Positions 11,449-22,517 of a DNA stretch of 40,321 nt are shown piece after piece. This DNA is from Yersinia aldovae ATCC 35236 (lineage in GTDB: Bacteria > Pseudomonadota > Gammaproteobacteria > Enterobacterales > Enterobacteriaceae). The position numbers and the translations under genes were made by a program. The stretch's first letter is position 1. Each line of letters starts with the position of its first letter. Where the stretch lies: NCBI RefSeq assembly GCF_000173735.1, contig NZ_ACCB01000038.1, positions 1 through 40,321 of the forward strand, written 5' to 3'. The notes beneath the pieces were generated by a model. The model had not been told where the DNA came from and ran no database searches. It worked only from the letters and a program-made list of their open reading frames with translations.

Positions 11449-11630
11449 TACTCTCTCCCATCCGGACTATAACCGTCGGCCCCGGAATCACACCGGATCT
11501 GCTGACCTCTACCTTACACTCTCCAAAGAGAGGCAACGTGAGCGCTCGCGGGCTTTTGCACCACGACACAAGAATGCCGCAACACAATTTACCGCCGGTG
11601 GGGACTTGCACCCCGCCCTGAGAATAAGCC
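11449..11630 (-). promoter_or_regulatory. FMN riboswitch (RFN element) of ribB
   Basis: Read on the minus strand the segment carries the conserved RFN blocks in order: TTCTCAGGGCGGGGTGCAAG, CCCCACCGGCGGTAA, AGCCCGCGAGCG, GGTCAGCAGATCCGGTG, then TTCCGGGGCCGACGG and AGTCCGGATGGGAGAGAGTA. These form the P1-P6 junction that binds FMN. The 140 bases between it and the ribB start form the expression platform. It ends in AT-rich sequence with no obvious T-run terminator, so control may be at translation as well as transcription. Confidence 0.97.
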
Positions 11631-11754
11631 TTACGACTATAGCGCTATTGATTCATCGGAGCAATTACCAAAATGGTGATATGCGAAGGTTTATACAATT
11701 GCCATCAGGCATTACACTAGAGGGAATCATCACACAGCTAATTAGGGAAATATC

Positions 11755-12036
11755 ATGATTGACCCGAAAAAAATTGAACAAATCGCCCGCCAGGTGCATG
11801 AGTCTATGCCAAAAGGCATTCGCGAATTCGGGGGCGACGTTGAAAAGAAAATCCGTCTGGTTCTGCAATCACAGTTAACCCGTTTGGATTTGGTTAATCG
11901 TGAAGAATTCGACGTGCAGACTCAAGTGCTGCTACGTACCAGGGAGAAGCTGGCATTACTGGAACAACGTATGGGAGAGCTTGAAGCCAAGTTCAATAAC
12001 CCTCCTGCCGTTAGTAGTGATAAAGCTGGTGAATAA
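11755..12036 (+). CDS. ubiK: Ubiquinone biosynthesis accessory factor UbiK
   Basis: A 93-aa protein of the BMFP/YqiC family (96 aa in E. coli). UbiK partners UbiJ in the soluble complex that makes ubiquinone under aerobic conditions. Seen: an N-terminal amphipathic segment ([19 protein letters not shown]) and a C-terminal coiled coil ([20 protein letters not shown]). AGGGA lies about six bases before the ATG. It is divergent from ribB across the riboswitch region and convergent with yjeH. Confidence 0.95.
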   Translation: MIDPKKIEQIARQVHESMPKGIREFGGDVEKKIRLVLQSQLTRLDLVNREEFDVQTQVLLRTREKLALLEQRMGELEAKFNNPPAVSSDKAGE

Positions 12037-12062
12037 GAATTTGTGAGATATTTTCACTGATG

Positions 12063-12090
12063 AGGGCGCTCTTGTCGCGCCCTTCATTTA
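12063..12090. terminator. Terminator between convergent ubiK and yjeH
   Basis: Stem AGGGCGC (12063-12069) with GCGCCCT (12077-12083), a 7-base loop, then a TTCATTT tail on the plus strand. It lies between the two stop codons and probably serves ubiK. Confidence 0.6.
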
Positions 12091-12093
12091 GAC

Positions 12094-13344
12094 CTAAGAC
12101 GGTATTACCCGCACTCGTGATTTGGAGATCAGCACCCACAACAGGGTAAACATCAGGAAAGCGTATAAACTTTTCCAACCAATCATTACCAGCAGTACAC
12201 AACAAAGCACACTGCCAATCACCGCCATCACCTTCGAGCGCCCCTTTAGTAAACGGACCCCCGCCAGCATACACAACAAATAAATCAGCACAAAAATGCC
12301 ATTAGCATAAACAATCAACAGATCCAAAGGTAAGGAGAGCCAATAAATAAGCAAGGTAAATACCAGACAGCTACCGACCACTGCGGTGAGTGCATTCACC
12401 GGTGTCTGACCGACGGACAGACGCGCCAATTTGCTTTCAGGCCGTATCTGCGACTGCGACCACACCATGCGGGCAAAGCTCTGGGTATAAATATTCACAC
12501 TAGCAAAACAAGCCAAATAGCCAATGATGCAGGCTATCCACAGTGCATGATCACCAAACAGTTGCACCACAATTCCCGGTAAAGAAGCCGCTGCCGCCTG
12601 TTGTTCGCCATAAGCATGAAAATGCAGCACCGCCACGGTACAACCCCAATACACCGCACCGGCGACCAGCAGGCCAACAATCAGCGCGCGGGGGAAATCA
12701 CGCTCAGGATGACGAAATTCTGTTGCCAGATGAGCAAAAGCCTCCAACCCGACAAAACACCAAAACATGACGGCCAGCGCACTAAACATATTGGGTGGGG
12801 AAATATCATTTAGTGCGGGCCACGGGATTTGTGATGGGTGAATATCCCCTTGCCACCAAATTGCCAATACCAAGGCGATAACCAGCAAAGCAATCAAGGT
12901 TTGTATATTGGCACTGGAACCGGCGCTGCGCGTGCCTAGCAACCAGATAACCAGCAAGGTGACCAATTGCACCATCAACAGCCCGGTATCGCTCCAGCCA
13001 AAGGCCGCCTGCCAGAAACCGGCCGCTATCTGCAAGGCTGCGGGTAAACCAACCGGAATCGCTGACAAAAATAACCAGCCGGTAACTTTGCCCAGCTTTG
13101 GCCCAAATGCCATCATCACAAAGTGAGCAGCACCACCGGCACTGGGGAAGTGGCGGCCTAGTGCTGCAAAGGCAATCGCAATGGGGAAAACCAGTACAAT
13201 CAATACCGGCCAAGCCCACAAGCTATCTTCACCGGCTAGCATAGCTGCCAGCGCGGGCACCGCAAAAACCCCCGTACCCAACAGTGAGGTAGACAGCAAC
13301 CCGACGCCCTGAGCCAGACTCAACTCCTGTTTTAGTCCACTCAC
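12094..13344 (-). CDS. yjeH: L-methionine/branched-chain amino acid exporter YjeH
   Basis: A 416-aa APC-superfamily inner-membrane transporter, very close to E. coli YjeH (418 aa), which exports methionine, leucine, isoleucine and valine. It begins MSGLKQELSLAQGVGLLSTS as in E. coli. About 11-12 hydrophobic helices follow, with the broken first helix GTGVFAVPALAA. FWCFVGLEAFAHLATEF and IGYLACFASVNIY are family blocks. In E. coli the gene lies elsewhere on the chromosome, so the position here is lineage-specific. A 275-base repeat-filled gap separates it from hldE on the same strand. Confidence 0.93.
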   Translation of the reverse strand: MSGLKQELSLAQGVGLLSTSLLGTGVFAVPALAAMLAGEDSLWAWPVLIVLVFPIAIAFAALGRHFPSAGGAAHFVMMAFGPKLGKVTGWLFLSAIPVGLPAALQIAAGFWQAAFGWSDTGLLMVQLVTLLVIWLLGTRSAGSSANIQTLIALLVIALVLAIWWQGDIHPSQIPWPALNDISPPNMFSALAVMFWCFVGLEAFAHLATEFRHPERDFPRALIVGLLVAGAVYWGCTVAVLHFHAYGEQQAAAASLPGIVVQLFGDHALWIACIIGYLACFASVNIYTQSFARMVWSQSQIRPESKLARLSVGQTPVNALTAVVGSCLVFTLLIYWLSLPLDLLIVYANGIFVLIYLLCMLAGVRLLKGRSKVMAVIGSVLCCVLLVMIGWKSLYAFLMFTLLWVLISKSRVRVIPS

Positions 13345-13363
13345 CCATATCCCCTTCTTAATT

Positions 13364-13597
13364 AAAGTTGCAGCGCTGTTAGCTGCTCTCTTTACTCGGT
13401 GAGGCCACTGCTTGTCGCGTTCAAATCGGCTCCCGGCAGATTTGCCCCCCGAATCACTGACCTGAGTCAGTGATTCGGGATTAATGAGCCTCAGAGAGGC
13501 TCACCCTGCGGGCTAGCATAAATGCTGTTCAAACCGGTCTTCGACCGATTTGCCATTTGTTTGCCGCCTACCTGCAACTCCAATTCATTTGGGTATA
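13364..13597. repeat. Structured intergenic repeat element (~234 bp)
   Basis: The element fills the gap between hldE and yjeH. Its ends are AAAGTTGCAGCG (13364) and CTGCAACTCCAATT...GGGTATA. It holds a perfect 14-bp stem with CTGA loop at 13448-13479 (CCCGAATCACTGAC paired with its complement) and smaller stems such as CAAACCGGTC/GACCGATTTG. Related arms occur at 11-81 and near 20341. No open frame or transposase is present, so it is a non-autonomous or purely structural repeat. Confidence 0.7.
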
Positions 13598-13619
13598 ACA
13601 CCACTAGACGAGAGTAAGC

Positions 13620-15050
13620 CTAGCCGCGGCCATTCTTAATTGACTGAATAATACGGGTGGTCGAAATACCGTTTTCAAAATTCAGCACTTTAACTTCACC
13701 ACCCGCAGCCCACACTTCTGCACTGCCCGCTATCTCATCAGGCTTATAGTCACCCCCTTTTACCAGCAGGTCTGGCAGAATTTCAGCTATCAAACGCTGT
13801 GGGGTATCTTCTTCGAACGGCACCACCCAATCTACCGCTTCCAGAGCGCCCAACACAATCATGCGCTGTTCCAGTGGATTGACTGGCCGCTTTTCGCCTT
13901 TCAGACGTTTGGTGGAGGCATCGCTGTTCACGGCGACAATCAGGCGGTCACCCAGTTTGCGGGCATTGGCTAAGTAAGAAACATGGCCTGCGTGGAGAAT
14001 GTCGAAGATACCATTGGTCATCACCACTTTTTCACCACGCTGACGCGCCTGCGCAACGGCTTTTTTCAGTTGCTGCTCATCCATCACGCCGAAACCCGTC
14101 TCAGCACGGCCACGGATCGCATTTTCCAGCTCAATCGGTGAAACAGTAGATGTTCCCAACTTACCGACCACCACGCCTGCGGCAGCATTCGCCAGGAAGC
14201 AGGACTCTTCCAACGTATTCCCCGCAGCCAGTGCGGCAGCCAGCACGCCAATCACCGTATCACCAGCACCGGTCACATCAAACACTTCTTGCGCCTGTGT
14301 TGGCAGGTGCAGTGGCGGTTTGCCCGGTTGTAGCAAGGTCATACCTTGCTCTGAACGAGTCACCAGCAAGGCGGAAAGCTCGAAATCGGCCACCAGTTTC
14401 ATACCACGGCTGACCAACTCTTCGTCATCTTTGCAGCGCCCCACCACGGCCTCAAATTCAGACAAATTAGGCGTTAACAGGGTCGCACCACGATAGCGTT
14501 CAAAATCACTGCCTTTCGGATCGATCAGAACCGGCACCTTGGCTTTACGTGCCAGTTGGATCATCTGCTGCACGCTACTCAATGCGCCTTTGGCGTAATC
14601 AGATAATACCAGCGCGCCAATCTGTGGCAGCGCCTGTTGAATGCGCTCAAAAATCGGCTGCGGATCAACGCCGTCAAAGCCTTCTTCAAAATCCAGACGG
14701 ATTAACTGCTGGTTGCGCGAAAGTACCCGCAACTTGGTGATAGTCGGGTGAGTAGGCACCGAGACAAAATCACAGCGCACATGCACTTCATTCAGCTTAC
14801 TGGTCAGTGCACGAGCAGCATCGTCGATACCGGTCAGCCCAACCAGACGTGAAATAGCCCCAAGGGAGGCGATGTTCATCGCCACGTTAGCTGCACCACC
14901 CGGGCGTTCTTCAATGGTATCGACTTTAACGACTGGCACGGGTGCTTCTGGCGAAATACGGCTGGTAGGCCCGTACCAGTAGCGGTCTAACATGACATCC
15001 CCAACGACCAAGACACCGGCGCGGCAAAAATCAGGCAGTGTAACTTTCAT
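13620..15050 (-). CDS. hldE: Bifunctional heptose 7-phosphate kinase / heptose 1-phosphate adenylyltransferase
   Basis: HldE carries out two steps in ADP-heptose synthesis for the LPS inner core. Residues about 1-318 are a PfkB/ribokinase-type kinase: [27 protein letters not shown] and the catalytic [14 protein letters not shown]. Residues about 344-476 are a nucleotidyltransferase with [17 protein letters not shown] (HxGH) and the late [12 protein letters not shown]. The 476-aa length matches E. coli (477). GGAG lies about seven bases upstream of the ATG. It follows glnE by 49 bases in the ygiF-glnE-hldE operon, as in E. coli. Confidence 0.98.
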   Translation of the reverse strand: MKVTLPDFCRAGVLVVGDVMLDRYWYGPTSRISPEAPVPVVKVDTIEERPGGAANVAMNIASLGAISRLVGLTGIDDAARALTSKLNEVHVRCDFVSVPTHPTITKLRVLSRNQQLIRLDFEEGFDGVDPQPIFERIQQALPQIGALVLSDYAKGALSSVQQMIQLARKAKVPVLIDPKGSDFERYRGATLLTPNLSEFEAVVGRCKDDEELVSRGMKLVADFELSALLVTRSEQGMTLLQPGKPPLHLPTQAQEVFDVTGAGDTVIGVLAAALAAGNTLEESCFLANAAAGVVVGKLGTSTVSPIELENAIRGRAETGFGVMDEQQLKKAVAQARQRGEKVVMTNGIFDILHAGHVSYLANARKLGDRLIVAVNSDASTKRLKGEKRPVNPLEQRMIVLGALEAVDWVVPFEEDTPQRLIAEILPDLLVKGGDYKPDEIAGSAEVWAAGGEVKVLNFENGISTTRIIQSIKNGRG

Positions 15051-15099
15051 CCCTTAGCTCCAAACACGTCATTATATTACGGCTGATAATATCACAAGC

Positions 15100-17934
15100 T
15101 CACGCCAACCAATGCTGCCAACTGGCAGCCACCTGCTCTCTTTCACGGATAAAACAATCAGCAGAGACTTTACTTGATTGCTCCTGCAAGGCCAGATGAT
15201 GAATCTCATCGCGCATGGTGACATAGGCATGGGTCAGTGCTGCGGCCTCTTGTGGCTCCATGATGTCGTAATTGGCCATCAGCTCGAAAATTCGCACATT
15301 ATCAGACCAGCGGGTCAGGCGCGGTTCACTGGCGGCATAGCGCAGCACCAGATATTGCGCGATAAATTCAATGTCAGTGATCCCACCTTTATCGGTTTTA
15401 ATATCAAACACATCGCGCTGTTTACTGCCGAGATGATTGCGCATTTTCTCGCGCATCTCGCGCACTTCCTGCTGTAATTGCGCATCGTCTCGATGGCGAC
15501 ACAAAACTTGCTGGCGGGTGGCGTCAAACTTTTGATGTAACTCAGGGCAGCCATAGACAATGCGGGCGCGCACCAACGCCTGATGCTCCCACGTCCAGGC
15601 TTCATTATGCTGATAATCGGCAAAAGCCTCGACGGTACTGACCAACATGCCCGCCTCACCGGATGGTCGCAAGCGGGCATCGACCTCATACAAAATACCG
15701 GATGAGGTGCGGGTACTAAATAAGTGCATTATCCGCTGTGCCAGCCGCAAATAGAACTGGCGACCATCAATACTGCGCTCGCCATCGGTCATCACGTCCA
15801 GCGGGCAATCAAGCAGAAAGACCAAATCCAGATCAGAGCTATAACCCAGCTCCCAGCCGCCCAATTTGCCATAACCTATCACCGCAAAACCACGGCCTTC
15901 GCGCTGCTGCAAATGACTCGGCTGACCATAGCGAGCCACCATCTGATTCCAGGCCTGCTGGATAACCGCGTCGATGATGGCCTCCGCCAGATAGGTTAAG
16001 TGATCACTCACTTTCATTACCGGCAGCGCCTCGGTGATATCCGCAGCGGCAATGCGTAACTGTTGAGCCTGTTTGAACTGGCGCAACGCTTCTAGTTGCT
16101 GCTCTTCATCATCTTCCGGGACTCGCAGCAGATATTGGCGTAATTCATCGCGATAGGCACCTGGCTCCAGCGGTTGGTATAACGATTGCGGATCAAGCAA
16201 TTCATCTAGCAACAAGGGGTAACGCGCCAACTGGCTGGCCACCATCGGCGAGGCTGAACACAAACGAATGACATGCTTGAGCGCGGCATGATATTCCACC
16301 AGCAGCTCCAGATAAGTGGTGCGGGTGACAATACTGAGCAACAATTGAATCAGGCGGCTGAGGGCGATATTAGCGTCTGGCCGTGGGCATACTTCGGCAA
16401 ATAACCGGGGCATCAGTTGATCCAGCACCTCACGGCCACGGGGACCGATAGTGCGTTTATCAACGTCGTGGCGAAAACCATTGATTGTGATTAGTAATTG
16501 ACGGCGAGCAGCTTCATCCAAATGCGGTGTCAGCGGGGCTAAGTCGCACTCTTCCAGCACATCCTGCCATAAGCTTTTGTACAGTGAATGGCAGGGATCT
16601 TCGCCAATGTCAGGGGCATCATCGCCAATCAGGTCGTCAAATACCACCCTAACCGCCTGCATGTGTTGTTCAAGCACAACACTCATTGCGGCCCAATCGC
16701 TGTAGCCCATTCCCCAGGCCAAACGGGCCTGATTCAGTGCATCACTGGGTAACGTCTGGGTTTGCTCGTCGGCAATCGCTTGCAGCAGGTTTTCTAAACG
16801 GCGTAAAAACAGATAGCTACCACTGAGATCTGCCACCTGTTGTTCGGGTAACAAGCCCATCTCAGCCACGGCCTGCAATGTGGGCAGCAAAGCGCGCTCT
16901 TGTAAGCGAGGCTCACGGCCACCTCGAATCAGTTGGAAGACCTGCGTAATGAATTCAATTTCACGAATCCCTCCCGCCCCCAGCTTAATATTGTCTTTCA
17001 GGCCGCGCCGCCGCACTTCACGGGCAATCATCCCTTTCATGTTTCGCAGTGACTGAATCACACTAAAATCAATATAACGGCGAAAGACGAATGGCCGCAG
17101 CGTCTGGCGTAGCTCTTGGCTGTAATGATCTTCAGCACCGCCCATCAAGCGTGCTTTCACCATCGCATAGCGTTCCCAGCCGCGCCCTTGCTCCTGATAG
17201 TAATCTTCCAGTGCGGCGAAGCTCAGCACCAGCGGGCCACTGTCACCAAATGGGCGCAAACGCATATCAACACGATAGACAAAACCATCAATGGTTTGTT
17301 GATCCAGTGCTTTAATCAGCCGTTGGCCTAATCGGGTAAAGAACTGGGCGTTGTCCAGTTGACGCCGCCCGCCCTGCGTTTGGCCATTTTCCGGATACGC
17401 AAAAATCAGATCGATATCCGACGAGAAATTCAGCTCACCACCACCGAGTTTACCCATCCCCAGAATCAGCAATGGCTGCGCAACCCCATCGCCATTGCAA
17501 GGGGTGCCAAACTCACGACAACAAGCTTGGTATAACCAATTGCGGGCAGCGATAATTACGGTTTCAGCCAACCCGCTCAGTTGGTGCAAGGTATCCGTGG
17601 TCGAACTGGTTTGCAGTGCCTGTGACCAGGCGATGCGCACCATTACGCGGCGGCGAAACAGCCGCAGCGCCGTGAATAATGCGGCTTCATCCTGCACCGC
17701 TGACAGCGCCTGACTCAGCCATTCTGAATAATGTTGCCACTCCTGCGGCTGCGCAGGCTGCTGATGCAACGCCTCCAGCCATTCAGGGTGAATCAGTAAC
17801 ATGTCACTGACAAAATCACTCAGCGCCAGTACCGCGATATCTTCATCTCGCAGCTCAGGCGAAGTCGGTAACTCATTAAAGCGCTGCTGTATATTCAGAG
17901 CCTGAATCTGTAATTCCGAAGAGAGTGGCAACAT
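15100..17934 (-). CDS. glnE: Bifunctional glutamine synthetase adenylyltransferase/deadenylase
   Basis: GlnE adds or removes AMP on glutamine synthetase according to PII and glutamine, setting ammonia assimilation. Two nucleotidyltransferase cores are visible: [19 protein letters not shown] in the N-terminal half (deadenylase) and [18 protein letters not shown] in the C-terminal half (adenylylase). [16 protein letters not shown] lies in the linker. The start chosen is ATG 17932-17934 (MLPLSSELQ), with GAGGA seven bases upstream, giving 944 aa (946 in E. coli). An upstream in-frame TTG is rejected. It is 24 bases after ygiF. Confidence 0.97.
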   Translation of the reverse strand: MLPLSSELQIQALNIQQRFNELPTSPELRDEDIAVLALSDFVSDMLLIHPEWLEALHQQPAQPQEWQHYSEWLSQALSAVQDEAALFTALRLFRRRVMVRIAWSQALQTSSTTDTLHQLSGLAETVIIAARNWLYQACCREFGTPCNGDGVAQPLLILGMGKLGGGELNFSSDIDLIFAYPENGQTQGGRRQLDNAQFFTRLGQRLIKALDQQTIDGFVYRVDMRLRPFGDSGPLVLSFAALEDYYQEQGRGWERYAMVKARLMGGAEDHYSQELRQTLRPFVFRRYIDFSVIQSLRNMKGMIAREVRRRGLKDNIKLGAGGIREIEFITQVFQLIRGGREPRLQERALLPTLQAVAEMGLLPEQQVADLSGSYLFLRRLENLLQAIADEQTQTLPSDALNQARLAWGMGYSDWAAMSVVLEQHMQAVRVVFDDLIGDDAPDIGEDPCHSLYKSLWQDVLEECDLAPLTPHLDEAARRQLLITINGFRHDVDKRTIGPRGREVLDQLMPRLFAEVCPRPDANIALSRLIQLLLSIVTRTTYLELLVEYHAALKHVIRLCSASPMVASQLARYPLLLDELLDPQSLYQPLEPGAYRDELRQYLLRVPEDDEEQQLEALRQFKQAQQLRIAAADITEALPVMKVSDHLTYLAEAIIDAVIQQAWNQMVARYGQPSHLQQREGRGFAVIGYGKLGGWELGYSSDLDLVFLLDCPLDVMTDGERSIDGRQFYLRLAQRIMHLFSTRTSSGILYEVDARLRPSGEAGMLVSTVEAFADYQHNEAWTWEHQALVRARIVYGCPELHQKFDATRQQVLCRHRDDAQLQQEVREMREKMRNHLGSKQRDVFDIKTDKGGITDIEFIAQYLVLRYAASEPRLTRWSDNVRIFELMANYDIMEPQEAAALTHAYVTMRDEIHHLALQEQSSKVSADCFIREREQVAASWQHWLA

Positions 17935-17958
17935 AAAGCATTCCTCAGCGACTATCAA

Positions 17959-19266
17959 TTAACTGGCAGCACCGTTCAGCCAAAAAGCGGGCTGGGACAA
18001 CGCTTCTTTACGAGCGGTATCACGCCAGTGGCCTTGACGCTCCATAATCGCCCACTGCAAGCCAAACCACCCATCAATATACGGGTGCCATTCACTCTGT
18101 GGATAAAAACCAGAGAGCAACTGGAAGGCTATAATCTGCCGATTGAGGCGAGGAAGTTGCGCCACATAACCATCGTCATCCAGATTATGGCCAAAGGCTT
18201 CTTTCAAATCGGCAGCACTGCGGCTGAGCATGATGTCGCAGAAACGCTTAAACGAACCTTCAAACTTAGTCTGGGCTTTGGCATCCATAAAGGGCCGCCA
18301 GCCAGAAGTAACCAGCCACGATGTGAGCGCTAACTTACATTTTAGATAATCTGCGCTATAGCAAAGCTGCTCGGCATCAACGTTCTTCGGCTCTAACTGT
18401 GGCTCCAGCGCCAGCAACCCGGCACGCAGTGCAGTGCTGGCTTTGCGTGGTACCAAGCCACCAAAAATAGCCAATGATTGGCGCACCATCGCTAATGCTT
18501 CAATAATCATGCCCTTGGCTGCGGGCTCGCCACGCAACCACAGCTCTTCATGGTATTGCCAGTGATCCAACGCCATTTCCAATCCAGCGACCATCCCCTG
18601 TTCAACCGTGGATTTCGCCGCAGGCTGCAATACCAGTAACGGCCGTAGCTCACGCGGCAAGTTACCTTGCGCTAAATGATAACCACGCGCCGCTTTGCTC
18701 AGATTACCCTGACGTAAGCCGCCGATGGGTGCCAGTTCAGCCGCCAACGCCAGTAAATCGTTCTGATTGCCTTTTTTTAGCTCCAGCTCAATTTCACTCA
18801 AAGGCTCTGACAGCTCACCTGCACTGATAGAACCCTGATCAACAGCAAGCTCTATCTCGCTCTCCCCGTAAGTGATTACCCACTTCTCACGGGTGAAATC
18901 CGTGCGGAATAATGGCTGTAACTCGGCTTGCAGCGTGTCAATAGCCCAACCCTCTGGCCAAATATCAGCCGGGAAACGAGCCAGATCTAATTTGTCGCTA
19001 TCAATATCGACATTATATTCTGGCCGTTGATGTAAACCACCCACCACTTTGCCACCGGTTTTCACTGTCATTTCATAACGGCCATCATAACCACGAATAC
19101 GTAAGCCAATATCATGCTGGCGCAACCGGTTATCGGCAGTTTCAAAATAGATGTTGGTCAACGTCTGTGGGGCGAAATGCTGGCTTTGCCATGATGCGAG
19201 CTGCTCCGGCAACGCAGCGATCGCCACAGGAGCCGCAATAAATTTTAGTTCGATTTCAACGGTCAT
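17959..19266 (-). CDS. ygiF: Inorganic triphosphatase YgiF (CYTH-CHAD)
   Basis: E. coli YgiF hydrolyses inorganic triphosphate. The CYTH domain spans residues 1 to about 200, starting with the ExExK signature EIELKF and continuing with GLRIRGYDGRYEMTVK and QRPEYNV. The C-terminal half is the CHAD-like domain (WQYHEELWLRGEPAAKG, LFGGLVPRKAST-type block). The start at MTVEIELKF (19264-19266) gives 435 aa against 433 in E. coli; an ATG four codons upstream is possible, and neither has a strong ribosome-binding site. It is the first gene of the ygiF-glnE-hldE unit and is divergent from ygiM. Confidence 0.93.
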   Translation of the reverse strand: MTVEIELKFIAAPVAIAALPEQLASWQSQHFAPQTLTNIYFETADNRLRQHDIGLRIRGYDGRYEMTVKTGGKVVGGLHQRPEYNVDIDSDKLDLARFPADIWPEGWAIDTLQAELQPLFRTDFTREKWVITYGESEIELAVDQGSISAGELSEPLSEIELELKKGNQNDLLALAAELAPIGGLRQGNLSKAARGYHLAQGNLPRELRPLLVLQPAAKSTVEQGMVAGLEMALDHWQYHEELWLRGEPAAKGMIIEALAMVRQSLAIFGGLVPRKASTALRAGLLALEPQLEPKNVDAEQLCYSADYLKCKLALTSWLVTSGWRPFMDAKAQTKFEGSFKRFCDIMLSRSAADLKEAFGHNLDDDGYVAQLPRLNRQIIAFQLLSGFYPQSEWHPYIDGWFGLQWAIMERQGHWRDTARKEALSQPAFWLNGAAS

Positions 19267-19591
19267 AATTTCATTCACACCGGTATGTTACGAGATTACG
19301 GACATTATGCCTTTTTTGCGGTGATTTGCCTGTTTTAGACAAACTTCTCTCGTTTAAAACAAGAAACCACGCACGCGACTGCCCCAAGTCAAACCCTATT
19401 TTAACCTGTTTTTGCAGGTCTGCCCTAAGGCTTCATTAGACAAATTTTCAGCGCGGTTAAAATGAGCAGTAATGTGGCTCAAGCCGCGCAGGCTATGAGA
19501 GTAAGATAGTTCTCATTCCTGTTTATGCGTTGCGTCGGCAAACTGAACACACTACTATCGTTCCATAAATTCACTCACAAATGACTCCCTA
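19267..19591. other. Divergent intergenic region ygiF/ygiM
   Basis: This 325-base non-coding stretch must hold the promoters of both genes. It has AT-rich tracts (TTTTTTGCGG, GTTTTAGACAAAC) and a small stem AACCTGTTTTTGCAGGT near 19401-19420. I see no open frame, no clear -10/-35 pair and no recognisable regulator site. Confidence 0.5.
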
Positions 19592-20212
19592 ATGCAGAAA
19601 TTACGCCTAATTTGCCTCACGATACTCAGTTTAAGCCTCTCATGGGGTGCCAACGCTGAAGAAAAACGCTACATCTCTGATGAGCTGGATACCTACGTTC
19701 ATAGCGGCCCCGGTAACCAATACCGTATTGTGGGCACGCTGAAAGGTGGGGATGAAGTCACCCTGATAAGCGTTGATGATGGCACCAATTATGGCCAAAT
19801 CCGCGACAGTAAAGGGAAAACCACCTGGATCCCACTGAATCAATTGAGTGAAATGCCCAGTCTGCGCATTCGTGTGCCAGATCTGGAACAACAGGTCAAA
19901 ACACTGACTGACAAGCTGGCCAATATTGATAATAGCTGGAACCAACGCACCGCAGAAATGCAGCAGAAAGTGGCTGCCAGCGATAGCGTAATTTCCGAGC
20001 TGCAAAAAGAAAACGAATCGTTGAAAAACCAATTAGTGGTGGCACAAAAGAAAGTCAGTGCAGTAAATCTGCAATTGGATGACAAACAGCGCACTATCAT
20101 TCTGCAATGGTTCATGTACGGCGGCGGTGTTGCCGGTATCGGCCTGCTGATTGGCCTGGTATTGCCACATCTGATCCCAAGCCGCAAAAAGAACAACCGC
20201 TGGATGAACTGA
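19592..20212 (+). CDS. ygiM: SH3-domain membrane protein YgiM (TIGR04211 family)
   Basis: A 206-aa protein, the same length as E. coli YgiM. A Sec signal peptide (residues 1-22, ending GANA|EEK) precedes a bacterial SH3 domain (about 25-90, with VHSGPGNQYRIVGTLKGGD). A periplasmic coiled coil follows (about 95-168). One membrane helix (about 172-192, YGGGVAGIGLLIGLVLPHL) and a short basic tail (SRKKNNRWMN) anchor it in the inner membrane. Function is unknown, and the layout suggests a periplasmic binding or scaffolding role. The ribosome-binding site is weak. cca follows 174 bases downstream on the same strand. Confidence 0.94.
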   Translation: MQKLRLICLTILSLSLSWGANAEEKRYISDELDTYVHSGPGNQYRIVGTLKGGDEVTLISVDDGTNYGQIRDSKGKTTWIPLNQLSEMPSLRIRVPDLEQQVKTLTDKLANIDNSWNQRTAEMQQKVAASDSVISELQKENESLKNQLVVAQKKVSAVNLQLDDKQRTIILQWFMYGGGVAGIGLLIGLVLPHLIPSRKKNNRWMN

Positions 20213-20340
20213 TAGCCGTTTAATAAGACTGTAAAATCGACGCGTTCGGCTGCCCGCCAGGGTGGCCTGCTTGTTTAATCTATTCTCATCCCCAACTATA
20301 CTGAAACAAGCCTTTGTCGCCAGGCGGTAAAGTGTAATTC

Positions 20341-20371
20341 AAGTGAGCAGCTAACAACGCTGCTACGTCAA
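20341..20371. repeat. Fragment of the intergenic repeat arm
   Basis: GAGCAGCTAACAACGCTGC just before cca is close to the reverse complement of the left arm at 13364-13387. Only this arm is recognised, so this is a decayed or partial copy. It overlaps the cca leader. Confidence 0.35.
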
Positions 20372-20386
20372 GAACGAAGGATTTAT

Positions 20387-21625
20387 ATGAAAATCTATCT
20401 GGTCGGCGGTGCCGTACGCGACAGCTTATTAAACCTAACCGTGACCGAGCAGGATTGGGTCGTGGTAGGTGCTACGCCAGAACAGCTACTCGCGCAGGGT
20501 TACCAACAGGTCGGTAAAGATTTCCCGGTCTTTCTGCATCCGGTCAGCCATGAAGAATACGCACTAGCGCGCACCGAGCGTAAATCGGGTTCTGGTTATA
20601 CTGGCTTTACCTGCTATGCCGCGCCAGATGTCACGTTGGAAGAGGATTTACTGCGCCGCGATTTGACCATCAATGCCATTGCCCGTAGTGCGGATGGCCA
20701 GTTGTTCGATCCCTACCACGGTCAACAAGATTTAGAAAACAGAGTATTACGTCATGTCTCTGACGCCTTCGGTGAAGATCCATTACGTGTTCTGCGTGTC
20801 GCCCGCTTCGCCGCCCGTTTTGCCCATTTAGGTTTTAGCGTCGCCGCTGAGACTCAATCATTGATGACTACAATGGCACAAAGCGGCGAGCTATCGGCTC
20901 TGACGCCAGAGCGAGTATGGAAAGAGACCGAGAAAGCGCTGAAAACACAAAGCCCGCAGATCTATTTTCAAGTGTTACGTGATTGCGGTGCGCTGGCGGT
21001 GCTATTTCCAGAAATTGAACGTTTATTTGGCGTACCGGCTCCCGAAAAGTGGCATCCAGAAATTGATACCGGTATCCATACGCTGATGACATTAACCATT
21101 GCGGCTCAACTTAGCCCTGAGGTTGATGTCCGCTTTGCCGCTCTATGCCATGATTTAGGCAAGGGGCTGACACCAAAAGAGTTTTGGCCACATCATCACG
21201 GCCACGGCCCAGCAGGTGTGAAATTAGTCCAACAACTGTGCCAGCGTTTACGTGTACCCAATCCGGTACGTGATTTGGCAAAACTGGTGGCGGAATATCA
21301 CGATCTCATTCATACGGTGAATAAACTACGCCCCGAAACCCTGCTCAAGCTGTTTGATGCCATTGATGTATGGCGCAAGCCAGAACGCCTTGAGCAGATG
21401 ATCCTGACCAGTGAAGCGGATGCCCGTGGCCGTACCGGATTTGAAGAAAATCCTTATCCACAAGGCGATTATTTGCGAGCTGCATTCCATGTTGCTAACG
21501 GGGTGTCAGTACAAGAAGTGGTTGCCAGCGGGTTGCAAGGGCTGGCTATCCGCGACGAATTGAAACGCCGCCGTCAACAAGCATTGGCTGAGTGGAAACA
21601 AACACAGGAACAGGTTTCTGGATAA
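20387..21625 (+). CDS. cca: Multifunctional CCA tRNA nucleotidyltransferase
   Basis: Cca adds or repairs the 3' CCA of tRNAs. The E. coli type also has phosphatase, phosphodiesterase and phosphohydrolase activities in an HD domain. Seen: class II motif [11 protein letters not shown] (residues 5-15), catalytic acids E21 and D23 in [19 protein letters not shown], and [18 protein letters not shown]. The HD domain carries [11 protein letters not shown] and HHHGHGPAG. The 412-aa length equals E. coli. AAGGA lies five bases before the ATG. A strong terminator separates it from convergent uppP. Confidence 0.98.
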   Translation: MKIYLVGGAVRDSLLNLTVTEQDWVVVGATPEQLLAQGYQQVGKDFPVFLHPVSHEEYALARTERKSGSGYTGFTCYAAPDVTLEEDLLRRDLTINAIARSADGQLFDPYHGQQDLENRVLRHVSDAFGEDPLRVLRVARFAARFAHLGFSVAAETQSLMTTMAQSGELSALTPERVWKETEKALKTQSPQIYFQVLRDCGALAVLFPEIERLFGVPAPEKWHPEIDTGIHTLMTLTIAAQLSPEVDVRFAALCHDLGKGLTPKEFWPHHHGHGPAGVKLVQQLCQRLRVPNPVRDLAKLVAEYHDLIHTVNKLRPETLLKLFDAIDVWRKPERLEQMILTSEADARGRTGFEENPYPQGDYLRAAFHVANGVSVQEVVASGLQGLAIRDELKRRRQQALAEWKQTQEQVSG

Positions 21626-21650
21626 ATCCATATTATCTAAGATAATAAAA

Positions 21651-21678
21651 AAGCCCTGATTAATCAGGGCTTTTTTAT
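21651..21678. terminator. Bidirectional terminator between cca and uppP
   Basis: AAGCCCTGAT taAT CAGGGCTT forms a near-perfect palindrome at 21651-21672, with an A-run on the left and TTTTTTATT on the right. It can therefore stop transcription from cca (plus) and from uppP (minus). Confidence 0.9.
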
Positions 21679-21698
21679 TGTATCCGCCGAGTATTTTA

Positions 21699-22517
21699 CT
21701 ACATAAACACCCAATACACGGCTGCCGCCACAATAAAGCGATAAATGGCAAACGGGACAAAAGAGATACGTTTAATCAATGACAGGAAGGTTTTGATCGC
21801 AATCAGTGCGACGATAAATGCGGTGGTAAATCCGACCGCAAACATCGGTAAATCGCCCAATGTCAGGAAGTGCAGGCTCTTATAGAGATCCAACCCACTG
21901 GCCCCGATCATCATCGGCACCGCCAGGATGAAGGAGAACTCGGACGCGGCATAACGGTTCACACCGACCAACATACCGCCGGAAATCGTCGCGCCTGAAC
22001 GGGAGAAACCCGGCCACAATGCCAGACACTGGAAGCAGCCAATGGCGAAGGCTTGACGGTAAGTAATGTCATCCAATCCTATAGATTTTGGATTCTTAGG
22101 TTTAAACCATTCCGCTACCAGCAAAAGTACCCCGCCCGCAACCAAGGCATACATGACATTCCTTGGATCAAACAGCGACTTGATAACATCGTGGAAAGCC
22201 AGCCCCAGAACAACTGCCGGGATCATCGCCAGTAAGATATGACCTAATGTCAGATGGCCGCTGGTTTTCCCTTCATGAGGCACCTTGCCAAAATGGATAC
22301 CAATCAGGCCAAACAACCGCCGCCAGAACACAACAACGACGGCCAGGATTGAACCTAACTGAATGATAACTTCAAAGGTTTTCGCTTTATCACCGGTAAA
22401 GCCCAACAGCTCGCCGACAATGATCATATGTCCGGTGGATGACACCGGTAAAAACTCAGTCAGCCCTTCGACCACGCCTAAAACAAAAGCTACAAACAGC
22501 GAATACATATCCGTCAT
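21699..22517 (-). CDS. uppP: Undecaprenyl-diphosphatase
   Basis: UppP (BacA) dephosphorylates undecaprenyl pyrophosphate to recycle the lipid carrier for peptidoglycan and other envelope polymers; overexpression gives bacitracin resistance. The 272-aa polytopic membrane protein (273 in E. coli) has the two active-site motifs [15 protein letters not shown] and [15 protein letters not shown]. There are about eight hydrophobic segments. It is 178 bases downstream of folB on the same strand, and that gap has only a small stem (ATGCAnnnnTGCAT) and no gene. Confidence 0.97.
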   Translation of the reverse strand: MTDMYSLFVAFVLGVVEGLTEFLPVSSTGHMIIVGELLGFTGDKAKTFEVIIQLGSILAVVVVFWRRLFGLIGIHFGKVPHEGKTSGHLTLGHILLAMIPAVVLGLAFHDVIKSLFDPRNVMYALVAGGVLLLVAEWFKPKNPKSIGLDDITYRQAFAIGCFQCLALWPGFSRSGATISGGMLVGVNRYAASEFSFILAVPMMIGASGLDLYKSLHFLTLGDLPMFAVGFTTAFIVALIAIKTFLSLIKRISFVPFAIYRFIVAAAVYWVFM

